Source: Mya arenaria (taxonomy: Eukaryota; Mollusca; Bivalvia; Myida; Myidae). Taken from it: a stretch of DNA of 64,000 nt. Within the stretch, counting starts at the first letter, position 1, and every line of letters starts with the position of its first letter. The notes under the pieces are model-generated. The model was not told the origin of the DNA. It ran no database searches and saw only the letters and a program-made list of their open reading frames with translations. The position numbers were made by a program, and so were the translations under genes. Location of the stretch: positions 913,556-977,555 of the forward strand of contig NC_069125.1 of assembly GCF_026914265.1 (NCBI RefSeq), in the 5' to 3' direction. This document shows, in pieces, positions 24,541 through 37,700 of this stretch.

Positions 24541-25714
24541 AATCCCAGTACAATTACAGCAAAAGGGTGACATACTTATCATCTAGTATACTTAATTGTT
24601 CAAGCAAAAGAAAACGAAGAGACACATTGATAATTCTAAAAATATTATTATTACGCGTCGTCGTTACTGGCTATATTTAGGTTGTGAGGCTGCGGTCAGG
24701 GTTGGGGTGTCCACCCGTTGATTGTCCTAACGATACCAAGCCAGAAATGATTGTAGCGTGTATTGAAGTATTAAAATGTATTGATACGCACTAGCAAACA
24801 TTGACCTACGCAGAATGAAATGTGTTTGAATACAGTTAAAACCACTACCCAACTCTTCATTGGTATGCGGTATTTAGGCGTTATTTATGGAGTACTCCCG
24901 GCTCAAGGAGATTTTTAATTATGCATTAATCGTTACAAAGACTCTAAAATAGTTAAAATGTTTTTGCTGCGCAAGATTCCAATGGAAAAGAACGAGACAA
25001 TAAAGAATTGGGATAGGGACCTGATATAATAATTTAATACTTTGTATATTTGTTTATACACAAGTTATTTAGCTATATTTACATACTCTGTTTATAATTG
25101 TTATATCAAACAGAACGATGGTCATTATTGTGTTACGTCTTTTTTAATTATAGAGTTATTGTGTATTACATTACAATTACTTGTGTGTATATACGTTTGT
25201 GTCTTGGCCTTATAATACCATTTAATACCACATGGAGATACCAAAAAGCAAAGATAACGCGTATTGAACTTACTCCCCAGTGAGATTGCAATGCCCCTGA
25301 ATTATCTGTAGATGACACTTATATAAGTATCCCAAAATTGATATGAGTTGAAAGGCATTCAGTTATAAAGCCATTTCAAACATTAAGTGCAAACTTTCAT
25401 AAAGTTAAACTCGGCAGCGTGTACAGGCCAATGGATTTTTGTTACATTTTTTTTTCATTAACTGTTGAATCAAAATTCACGGAAAAGCTTGTAAGCATTG
25501 TTGACTTTAAGATAATTTGTAGGAGTTCGTTTTTCGTATATTCTGCATTTGCATTGATACGTTAAAATCGGGAAAAGGTGAAGAGCCTGCTTCTGCATTC
25601 ATAAGACATGAAATTGGTATGTTCGTCAACAGAAGTGCATATATGAGCCTGTCAATTTAACTAAGCGAAACTTGAAAACGCTAAACATAGACATACACAG
25701 TGTATAGAGTGACG
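24541..25714. other. Spacer upstream of SLC13 copy 1
   Basis: AT-rich sequence without recognised genes. It presumably contains the promoter and any 5'-UTR exon of the transporter, but no element could be fixed. Confidence 0.5.
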
Positions 25715-28700
25715 ATGGTGCGCAAATTTTTCCGCGATGTTCTTTATTTGAAGGATATTTTAATTGTTGTGCTGACGCCTTTGATTTTGTTGCCGTTTCT
25801 GCTAGTAGATGGAGCAGGGGAGGTAATGTAAATTATAACACTATTGTTGACTTTCATCCATTTACTAAAATATCCATTATGATGTTTGACTTAATGTATT
25901 CATATATTCATAGTCATTAATTTGAATTTCACCTCATTCAATATTTATTCTGTCATGCTTTTCATTTAAGTCTTGAAAATTAAATTTCCAAATATCAACG
26001 ATCATTCCTAATGTTTCCTTACGACGTTAAGTTTGTTGCATCAAAAATATACACTGATATCAAATGCATAACCGTCTGCTGTCTTATTGCCCGTTTGCAT
26101 GCTAAACACCACCGCGTGTTGTTCGGAAACGGACATGTTCTGTACATGTTCTTTGGATATACTCAAATGTTTAAGCAACAACTGTTAACGTTTGCAAAAC
26201 CATATGGACCGCTTTATATGTTTTAAGGAGCTATTGGTGTATTGCAAAAACGTTAACGGTTCTTCATGTTTATATCATGAAATGATTACGTACGATGGAA
26301 TCACAAGGTTTATAATTTATGAAAGTGAAGACACGTTTATTTTTAAAAGCGTCGTCCATGTTTTTTCATGTGTTTTAAGTGTACGTGTTATCTTTTTAAA
26401 TGCCCAAAGGCGAAAACTCTCCACTTTTTGTCAGTATAATTGTTAAAAAAAACAGCAATGGTTGCATAAGGGTTCTTGAACGCTTTTTTTTAAAAACAAT
26501 CGAAAATGACGTTTATCGTAAAACTTTTATACTATAGCTAATTTGTTTTTTTTAAATGTATTCAAAAAGAATCAAATAAACCTCAAGTGATAGTGTTTAA
26601 ATGGCGAATTTCATAAGAAAACAAAAGACATTGTGTGCATATTCAGTGGCAAGAATATGTCTATCAAATGATATACCGTTTCAACACATTTTCTTTTACA
26701 TTCTATACAAATAACTGAAGTTCAGAGTTACAAATGGAATAAATAAAATTAAAAACCCGTGACATAGTAAGTAATGTTGCATGACAGACGAATGATAGAT
26801 TTTCGGCTGTCCGATTTGTTTCTTTTCATACAGTTTTTTTTAAACACTATGGTCTTAATTCTGTACAACTATCTTAAATGTAAATATTTCAACTGAAGAT
26901 TAAAATCCCGTAGCATATAATACAATGAAGTCGCATAATCTAAAAAGAAACAAATAATCGGTTGGCGTATTTGCTTTCCTTTTAATATCTGAAATCGATT
27001 AGTTGATAGAAGACGGGAAATACAATCTTCTTAGTGTTTGTCCTGAAACAAGTTCTTCCATCTTGGCAAGAACAGAGATGCTAAACCTTCCATTTTTGCA
27101 TGGTTTTTTTAATTCATTTACAGGATTTGTCCCCCATTTATCAAAATAACGTAAGCTTAAAGCTTAATTATCATATTTTATTCAGCCATATTAATATCTT
27201 AAGCTTGATTTTTTTAAGCCGAATCATAGTTAATCATTATTATTTGTTTAACTCATAACAGCAATAAACGGCTGTTTACTGCGACAGACATTCAAATTTC
27301 CATAAATTGTATACCTAACAGTTTTAAATCACCACTACGATTATCAATTTGAACCCAAACAAAAGTTTATAGTCGTGATGTTAAAAGGTAGAAACCCCAT
27401 TAACATAAAATTATACAGTTGAACACCGCTATTCCGAACACCGTTTATCCGCAATTCTCGCTATTTCGAAATTATTTTTCGGTCCTGATTTTATTCCTTC
27501 CTTGTTTAGCTAAATTTCTAATATTTTATCCGAAATCACTAATCCGGAAAAATAGTTATTTCGAAGTAAAAATTACGGTCCGATTTGGTATTTCACACCT
27601 ATTTATCAATTCTTATTTCGAACTCGATCATCTCATAGTTTTTCACACCATGCTTCGAATGCAGTCGGGCATCGGCTTGAGGTGACAATGGAGCACAATT
27701 AGTGCTTGTTAAAGAATGACATCGTTGTCAGAAAATAAGCGATTCATTTGGGTGCTGTAGTGTGTATATAATTGCTGGTTAACACAACCTGAATATCATT
27801 CTCATCAGATTCGATCGCCGCATTGACTACTCGAACCGCTACCGAACATTCCAAAGAAGGCCCGGTAACTCCTGTGATATGTTCCGAATGCATACATGTG
27901 CTGTCATTTTGCTTTAAAATGTTTAATGTTGTTTTAAAGAAGTATAATAACGATTTAATAAACAATGATTCAACAAACATGTATACGAAAGATCACACAA
28001 ACCGAATGTATCGTATTGGAAATGTATAACCGACATTGCAATCTTCACGACTTAATATTTCACGTCATCTATAACTCGCGAACGCTGTCATTTTCTGAAA
28101 ATTGTTAATCCGAAATATCGCTATTTCGAATTATTTTTTGGGGTCCCTACGATTTCGGATTTACGGTGTTCAACTGTATATCAATAACAAGTGTTCTACA
28201 AATAGTATGCAATGATACATTTTTCTCTCTCACTTCTTACGCAGGTTATTTGTGACAAATGACAATCAATACAGGTGTTGTGTATTGTTCTATATTAAAA
28301 ATGTTTAATAATTTGGATATGAACCAATGAATTTCTAAGTAATTATATTGTACATTCCAATCCAATGCAATTACAGGGAAGAGCCATGTAGCCAAACCTT
28401 TAAGGGCCTTAAACACTGCAAACGTGGGTGGGAAAAGCCAAAACTTTTTTTTAAAGTTTATGTTTTATTTAGTTTTGAGGAACCCTCTTTTTCAGGAGTA
28501 AAACATGAATCCTTTTCAAAATGTTTTAGGTAATACAGAGTTGACCATTAACGACTGACGAATTTTATCAGGTGTTTTATCAAAAAGCATTTGCACTTTT
28601 TCGGAAATGTCTGTTTTATGTATTTAAATGCCCCAATCTACCGCATCTACATTATATTATGTTTTTTTGATGATATCGTACAAAACACGGAAGATATTCA

Positions 28701-31700
28701 TTAAATAAAAGAAAATAGAAAAGTAAGGCAATATATGGAATCACCACATAGCTACAATACATCGTTTTGTGGTAATGTTAACTGTAATGACCCTGAGGCA
28801 TATTCATTTGTGTAAAGACATTTCCGAAAAATTGCAAATGCTTTTTGATAGAAGATTTATTTTATGTAAATTGTTTAAGTACAACATGTTGTAAACTATA
28901 TGTATCAGTGTGTGTATATCGCGTGATAAATTACGTCATAAAAGTTACGTTTGATGGCAACATATTTTTCAAAGGAAGACTTTAAACAAATATAACTTAA
29001 CTATTTGGTCACCATTTTAGATGAAACATGGCACAGTCTATGCTGCTAACATACTCCCCCCGCTTCGGTCTTTAACTAGAGTTTGATTGAGAGTATGGTT
29101 TCTAAAAACACTTCGAAAAACACAGCCTGATGAGTAACTGTCTAAACCTAGTTTGGAAACAGGTTTGTCAGAATCTAATCACCTCATCAAACTCCGGTAA
29201 TAAAATGAAAGCGGGCTCTTCATTTGGCATGGACTGCCATTTGTTTCATTTAAAGTGACGAAGAGAAAGTAAAGTTATCTTTGTTTTAAATCATCATTCG
29301 TAGCAAAACATGCCTAACGACGTAGCATATATGACGTAATTCACCACGTGGTATATTCACACACTGTGTATTATGCTTTTAATTATTCAACCTCAATACT
29401 TACATTTTCAGGTCGGAAAATGTGCTTACTGCGTTTGTATAATGGCTATCTTCTGGATCACAGAGGCGCTTCCTATTGCTGTGACGGCACTGATTCCCGT
29501 GTTCCTCTTTCCAATGGTTGGCATTCTGTCTGTTAAAGACACGTCACACGAATACATCAATGTATGTATGTTTTGCACTCAGGGTTAAAAATAGGTTGAA
29601 CAGGGGAAACATTTCTTAATAAACAATCTAATAACGTAAGTTGAAACATCTTGGTTTTGGTTTCGCGAATTGTTCTATGATATACATGTTTCAATATCAA
29701 ACACGTATACCTTTATACATGACAAATTCTAAATGTATCATGACACATAATATTGGATTTGAATTATTATTTCAATTACCAACTTCTATTCAATAAATTG
29801 TCTTGGTAAATCACAAAAAGCCACACAATCATTCAATTCAGAATTCTCAATAGCGACTCAATTTAGCACATAAGACCGTTGTAAGTTCAAAATATCGCAT
29901 GATTTTATCGAATAGATAAGTGAATTATATAAAAACATGTTTTGACACAATTGTTTTTCGCAATAAATAATAAAATTAAACCAACGTTTTTTATCTACAA
30001 CATATAGAATGCGTGTTTAACAAGAATTGAACCAGGTCTTATGTGGTTAAATGTGATTAGATGACTTGACAACCAGGACCAGGCCTCAAATATACAGCAT
30101 TGAATCTACATACAATCTTATTCAGCTGATCAACCTTACTGCCTATTTCATTTTTGTATGTTCTCAATAGCACAATGAAAGCAGCGAACACGTCAAGTAG
30201 CCGATAATTTAACCAATATTATAGTTAAACCCCAACTATCAAGGTCATACATCATTTAAAAGTTCATATATAAACTCCATTTAAGACCTCTAATCATGTG
30301 TATTCTTGCTAACGTGCCCAAGGGGTGAGCCTCTACCATACATCTCAAAATGGCGAAAATGGCCACTTTAACTTTACTTTTGTGTAATTTTCAATTGTTT
30401 GCTTTTTGTTGTTATTTAAAAATGGAACCACGCTTGACCTAACGTTTCAAGGACACAAACATGCTGTTTGTGGGCGGGCTGATCGTTGCCGCCGCTATTG
30501 AACACTGGAACATCCACAGACGTCTTGCCCTAAAAATCCTCCTCAAGGTTGGATCTGAGGCGAAATGGTGAGTAGCAGTATTTTCAGTTGAGTATTATTT
30601 CTTTGTTCAACATTCATTTTACTTTTATGTTTGGATTTATTTACCGTTAATACTGTAATGACTCTTTAAACGAACTGAAGGAGTTTGAATAATATTTTTT
30701 ACGTATTACCTTAAAACTTTAAATATGCAACATGTATGTGTAATGTCGTCATCGTGGTTACAACGTGGCGAGAACGTCGAACAACATATAATTACGTAGG
30801 AAAACGTAACCGGTCGATACGTTCTTTTGCTTTTATTGGCGCAATGCAATGCCGCGGTATGGCACGCTATTACTCGTTGCGACAGGATTAAGTACGTTAT
30901 GAGCCACGTTATGCTATGTTACTATACGTTGTTTGAGGTTTCGCTTCATTTATACTATGTTGTGGTACGTTTTGTCACGTAATGGTACGCGTAAATGATA
31001 TGCGTTGGCCCTCAAAGATGTCAGATGCCATCTTCCAGAGGACCATTTGTACCTCAAATCATTTGTGGTCTTCCTAAGCCCATTTGCTTTATCTTCCCTG
31101 AATGCTGCAAAATGCATGGATCAACGCATGCCTTCAAAATATGTTGCTGAAATAGTTCAAAAGAAGGAGAAATGATCGGGCTAGCGCAAAATCTTCAGAT
31201 ACTTGCTTCTGCAACTCAATGATTTTGGCCAGTACCATTAACTCATGGCAAAGCTTAGAAGGAATAATTTGACCTCTTTTAAGAGCTTCTTCATAGTTTA
31301 ACGTCTCCAATTCTTGGAGCTGGTGAACAGGTTGACCACAAGAACATATAATAATGACATCTTGTCCGAAAAGGCGATGGTTTGAAAGCTGCGGTCACTA
31401 TCCGTCACTTGCCACTGTTGTCAGCTACCACTCGCTAATATATTCATATTATAGCCCATACGACTTTTTCCTACAAGGTCAAAAAAGTCTAAGTTCATCG
31501 TAGCAGAGTATTTTGAAGAAAGCCTCAACATCCCCACTGCCCTAGACGATTAACGAGGTGCCAAGGGAAAGTCAACACTAGATAGCAGTTTCCACATGCC
31601 ATCGGAGAACTAGACGCGAAGCCATAAAAATAAAAAGGGGCGAATCAATGTTATGTAACCTCAGAGAGCACATCGTCACCAACCGTGTCGGCTGGCTACA

Positions 31701-34700
31701 TTAAGACTCTCTACCAAATGATGACAAGGTTAGGCACTGCAACATAATTCTTGAAGAAACATTCGTTCTCCAAACATTACTGATGAAACCTTTCGCAAGG
31801 CGGCACTTGAACCATGGAAAGAGACAGTTGCATGGTCAAAAACGAATATAAAAAACTGGCCGACCACTTCACCTGTCTGCTTAACATGTCGAAGCAAAAT
31901 CCGAGTACGGTCCAACGACCTCGCCTACGTTTGCCTGCATGTCATGATGAGAGTCCGCTAAGCGCACAACCATAATGACCTTGTTGACGAAGAGGACAAC
32001 ATTCACCAGGTTATCCCGGAGACCTGGCAACAGGTGGCGAACTGGGACGATATGCAACACTTGATGGGGTGGGGGTTAATGTCCACAACAGGGCAACCAG
32101 CTTCGATGCATAACGAAGCACAGCGTTGAACAACTTCGCGACTACGAGTAGAAAGCGTGGAAGCAACAAGGCATAACACGACTTTGTTATTCGTTTGCGT
32201 CTGTCAATCGTGTCATGACGGGACTACAACGATGCTAAAGCGTGGATTGCACGTGGCGACAACGAGTAAGATTGTTGCATCCGACTGAACTATTCAAAAT
32301 CGTGGGTGTCAGAAACCGGACAGACGCGGCCAAACATGATAAATCTTTGAATTCTCGCATGAATTTATCGTCTGTTTGAGGTGTTTGTACGTGTGTATGT
32401 TGCCATTGCCTTGTACCTCTTGTAAACACAAGTTTGTTATATACAAAAAAGAAAACCTGTCATATCCCTGTATTTTTAACTGTATAACTGAATTAATATC
32501 ATTTTCTCATTTGGTCCAGGTTGATGCTAGGTTTGATGGGTCCGACATGGTTTCTGTCAATGTGGATCAGTAACACCGCTACAGCCGCAATGATGGTGCC
32601 AATAACGAACGCTATCCTTATGCAACTGAAGAACACAGAGGATGAATACAAAAACACTGAAGGCATTTATTTTTATCACTGTCAACAAGGATAATTATAG
32701 TGAAGTATCATTTCTGAAGCTGTAATTTTGTTGAATTCGAAGAACTATCTGGGTTATTTCAAGTGTTCATGTATTCAAAGCTATGATACATACGATGCTT
32801 ACCAATCATAAAAGACGTCACGATTTTAGATTCGGAAAAATATGCCTTTAATTCATATATCAATGTTAATATATATGGATTAATCGTATTAAATCAAAGT
32901 CTACTTATCCATCTTAATATCTGAAAAACCGACACATTTCAATTATTGTAGAGACAATATATTTTTTCAGTTGAATTTAAGCATTATTGATTTTCACTAG
33001 CATTCGACAACCCTGCTATGGAACTTGATGAGATCGCAGTGACAGTTCTTCCCGAGGATGGCATAGCCAATGGTGAAACAAAGAAATTGAAAAGAGAAAT
33101 GAAGACAGCAGACGCCACTAAACTAGACGATATTCCGTAGGTACATTGTTGATATCAACATACTAGACGATGTGATATCCGTAGGTATATTGTTGATGTC
33201 TCTACATTAGAGGATATGATATCCATGGGTTTATTATTGATGTCACTACACTAGACGACATCCCGTAGTCATAATGATAACACATCAAGACAGTATCCCG
33301 TAGGTACATTTTTGATGTCACTACACTAGACGATATCCTGTACGTATATTGTTGATGTCACTTCACTTGACGAGGGTATATTGTTATGATCAAAATAAGG
33401 GAACCTCTGTTGATTCTCTGGTCCAAATTCTTGAAACTTCTTAATCTTAAAAGGCTTAAGCAGCTTTTATGTACTTAACTGTGAGTTATATATATGAAAA
33501 ACGGTCTATTGTGAATATCATAAAGAAAAGTCTGAGTTAATGTATATGTAAATCAAGGAAAATGAGCTTAGCTGAACCTCATTTTAGAGGACTAAAGATC
33601 TGTCGAATAATATGGGCCTGATAATTAGTGAAAAATTAACATAATTGTTGTGCTTACTTATATATTTCCGTGGAAAAACAGAATCTGAAATCCCCCAGAT
33701 ATTAACAAGTCAAATAAAGATTTATTTTAGCGCAATATTATCAATCACGATATCCGGATAAGAAAGTCAGGTTAATGATATCTTGTTATCCCCAAATATT
33801 TTGAGGTTGTAATATGTCGTCAACTTCAGTCAAGATTAGTTTTAAGTGTTTGCTTTTCACCATTATAACCATTTAGAAGAAGAAATTGATAGCGCATACT
33901 TGTTTTTATCTCTATTTAACATGTGCATCATGCATGGATATTACCTGATTTTCTTTACTTAAGCCAAGACAAAATAATGTTAGGTTTCTCATTGAAATTG
34001 TTTTTTTTAAATACGTGAGAGCGCGGATTTTTATTTGACATCACTTTGATTTATAATATTTGAGCGGTAACCAACTAAGTCATTTGATATTCCTGCCTAA
34101 AATGAACTGCAAACATTATCAGCTTCAGAACAGTTCCATAAGTCACATAACATATAAGTAAAATGTTTTTGAGTATTTTAATAAAAAAACAACAACAGTA
34201 CATGCATCATTTTGATTTTCAAACTGTGTTCGTAACTACATATTAAACCTTGAAATATAACGAATAAGGTGTCCGAGCATGGGGCGTTAATATTTTGTTT
34301 GCGTATAAAGTGGGGATCGAAAACAGGATAGGTTTTCGAACTCGGCCCTCAGAGCCACTAACTGTACGCGTGGTCGTGCATGGTAAAATACAGTTTACTT
34401 TTGATATTGTTCTAATTTTTTGATGTTTTAAATTCAAATATAAACACATCAATACAGTTGTTGATATTATCTGCACGTTTGAAATGTGAATAGTTGAAAA
34501 CTGCTTTCGTCAACTTTGGCTATTTCTTAATGGAATGGTATATACAAAGGTAAATCTTTCAACATAGGAAGGGTAGAGAGAATGGAATGGTGGTCAGATT
34601 CTAATTCATAAAAGACGTATACGTGCACATGCCTACACTGCATTTCAAATAATAGTTCGCTTTTCAAATATTAATCAAAACCTGCTGTTGTTAATAGCAT

Positions 34701-37700
34701 TCATTGACGTTGTCACGTTATACGGTAAAAACAAACGGTAACTTCTTAAACTTTGATGTAGTTTTCAATGCTCTTATTGCGCATTCTAGAATTAAAATCC
34801 ATTTATTCTAGAGATAATATTTTGGAAGACAACACAAAGGAAGCGTTTACTCGCCTCTGCAAGTGTCTAACATTGAGCATCGCGTACGCGGCCAACTGCG
34901 GTGGCATCGGCAGTCTCACAGGAACTGGACCAAACCTTGTCATGAAGGGACAGCTCGACATGTAAGAAGACATACACCAAGTGTTTTCTTCTTTGTTTAC
35001 GCTGACTGCCCCAATCCTGAAACCCGAATAGTTATTGACGGGCAATTGACTGAAATTGATGTTTGCTGTATGCATTCTGTTGTGTTTTTCTAAACATAAA
35101 TTTTATAAAAAATGCTGCTGAATCAGCTTCAAAGATAAATTCAGCTTTGATGTTTAAACACCATATTTGCTAAGGACAATAAATAAAACAATTTCCAATT
35201 CGCTTTCGGCTTTTCCGTTCTACAAGAGCAAAGTACAAATCTATAAAAAAAAGAAACGTAACCTCATTATTACATTTATAGTACCCTGATCACTCGTAAC
35301 GCCTGTTGCTTTGTTTCCAGAGTCTTGGAGGAGTATGGCATTACGCAGTCCCCAATCACCTTCGCATCGTGGATGGGGTTCGGAGTACCTCTGTCCTTTA
35401 CCTTAGTCATAATTGTCTGGATCTGGCTGCAGATCATGTTCCTCAGATGCAAGTAAGTGATTGAAGTTTAAGCCCCCAGTGAACTCGTGTTTCATTGACT
35501 GCGAGGTCATACTTAATTTGCACTTACCATTCCAAGACAGCTCCTTGTTAACTATGCGACTGACATGCGATATTGGTTGAAATAAGGCTAGTTGATATTC
35601 CACTGTAGTGTCAATTGTTTTATAATATGACTACCTCCTGTTCTTGAGATGATCAGAAAGTCGAGGATTGATTTAAAATTAAATGCTCATTTTTCTTCAT
35701 TATCGAAGCATTGGTTGTTTTTCGCAGAAAAGCTGTTTTTGTCATCAAATTCTTGGTAATTTGAATTTAATACAGAAAAAAAAGTTGAAATTTTCAACCT
35801 AAATTGGGATCCTGTTCAAGTTGAACTAGCTGAAGCAAAGCTATAATGTTTTGTTTTTTCATCATAGAAATTGTTGCGGATCCAGAAATCCGGAAAGAGC
35901 AGCTAGGGTGAAGGCTGCAATCCAAAGGGAATACGAAAAATTGGGACCAATTACGTGAGTGGATATGTTTCAAACTGTAACTTAACGCGAGCTATATTCG
36001 ATATATATTATATAACTGTATATAGAAGCGACAAAATACCGAGACAAATTATAGAGCCGCGTGTTGGCATAATGTAATCCTTTTCAATTAAATAAAAGTC
36101 GTGTTTCTTTTCGGTAAAATGATTAGTATTTGTTTTCAGAAACGGAAAAACCATCATTTAAATATGACAGTTTACGGTCCTTTCCTCTCAAGATAACTAT
36201 AATTTCAGATTTGGTCAAGGTGCAGTGATGGCTCATTTCATTGTTCTGGCGATCCTATGGGTTACTCGTGATTTGGGCGGAGAATACGGTTGGGGAAAAC
36301 TCTTTAAACAGGGGTCAGTTATTTATATTAGTTCACGGACTAATGCGATAAATAAATCTCAAAGTGTCACCTTGTGTCTCTAAACAGGGTTTACATTTTA
36401 CATTTTACCTAAAGTTTTGACTATTGGACGTGCCCCTGAAGTTTTGACTATTGGGCGTGCCCCTGAAGTTTTGACTATTGGGCGTGCCCCTGAAGTTTTG
36501 ACTATTGGGCGTGCCCCTGAAGTTTTGACTATTGGGCGTGCCCCTGAAGTTTTGACTATTGGGCGTGCCCCTGAAGTTTTGACTATTGGGCGTGCCCCTG
36601 AAATTTTGACTATTGGGCGTGCCCCTGAAGTTTTGACTATTGGGCGTGCCCCTGAAGTTTTGACTATTGGGGGTGCCCCTGAAGTTTTGACTATTGGGCG
36701 TGCCCCTGAAGTTTTGACTATTGGGCGTGCCCCTGAAGTTTTGACTATTGGGCGTGCCCCTGAGGTTTTGACTATTGGGCGTGCCCCTGAAGTTTTGACT
36801 TTTGGGCGTGCCCCTGAAGTTTTGACTATTGGGCGTGCCCCTGAAGTTTTGACTATTGGGCGTGCCCCTGAAGTTTTGACTATTGGGCGTGCACCTGAAG
36901 TTTTGACTATTGGGCGTGCCCCTGAAGTTTTGACTATTGGGCGTGCCCCTGAAGTTTTGACTATAGGGCGCGCCCCTGAAGTTTTGACTATTGGGCGTGC
37001 CCCTAAAGTTTTGACTATTGGGCGTGCCCCTGAAGTTTTGACTATTGGGCGTGCCCCTGAAGTTTTCATTTTCTTTCATGCTTTTTGATGAAATATTGAG
37101 TTTTATCAGTGAAATAATACAGTGAAAATATTATTTTGATATTTTCAATGCAAAATAAGGAGTGAAAATATCATTTTTCAGAACTACTTTTAAAATCAAT
37201 AGTATTTATTTCCCCTTGATCAAAACAGAACACTTCACTTTGAACCAGAAAATATTTTTAAAATAATTATATTTAAAATAAGAAATAATGTTACATAAGT
37301 TAAAATAAAGATATTATATTTGGAAATTTACAACTTACAGATTATTAGAAAGTGGTTATGCCTATCCCGTTTTTCAAACAGTTTGTTGACTTGATCTAGA
37401 AGCCGTGTGATGTTGCATGGATTACATAGCTTATTGGTTGTCTTTGCAGGTACGTGAAGGACGGTGTACCCGCGGTGTTTATAGCCGCTCTTCTCTTTAT
37501 ATTTCCTTCTAAAGTTCCAGAGGCATTTTGTAGAAGAATTGACGGTAATGGGTAGAGATTTCATGGTAGTTATTTCCACAAATACATGTACACTGAATGT
37601 TTTTCTATGGACGATAATTAGGGTGTCACTTGTCGATACACACTGAAATTAGTTTAGTAGACTAGTTGACGGTTATTAGTCAATCTTAAGGGTGGCACTT

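Noticed and set aside
30720-32280. Direct match ACGTGGCGA-ACG at both sides of the Harbinger relic as its termini
   Set aside because: The match is direct, not inverted, and short. The family's ends should be inverted, so it was not used to set limits.
36398-37088. Three ~223-codon open frames on both strands with perfect 9-residue repeats
   Set aside because: The 27-bp array lies inside an SLC13 intron. The unit length divides by three and lacks stops, which alone explains the open frames.
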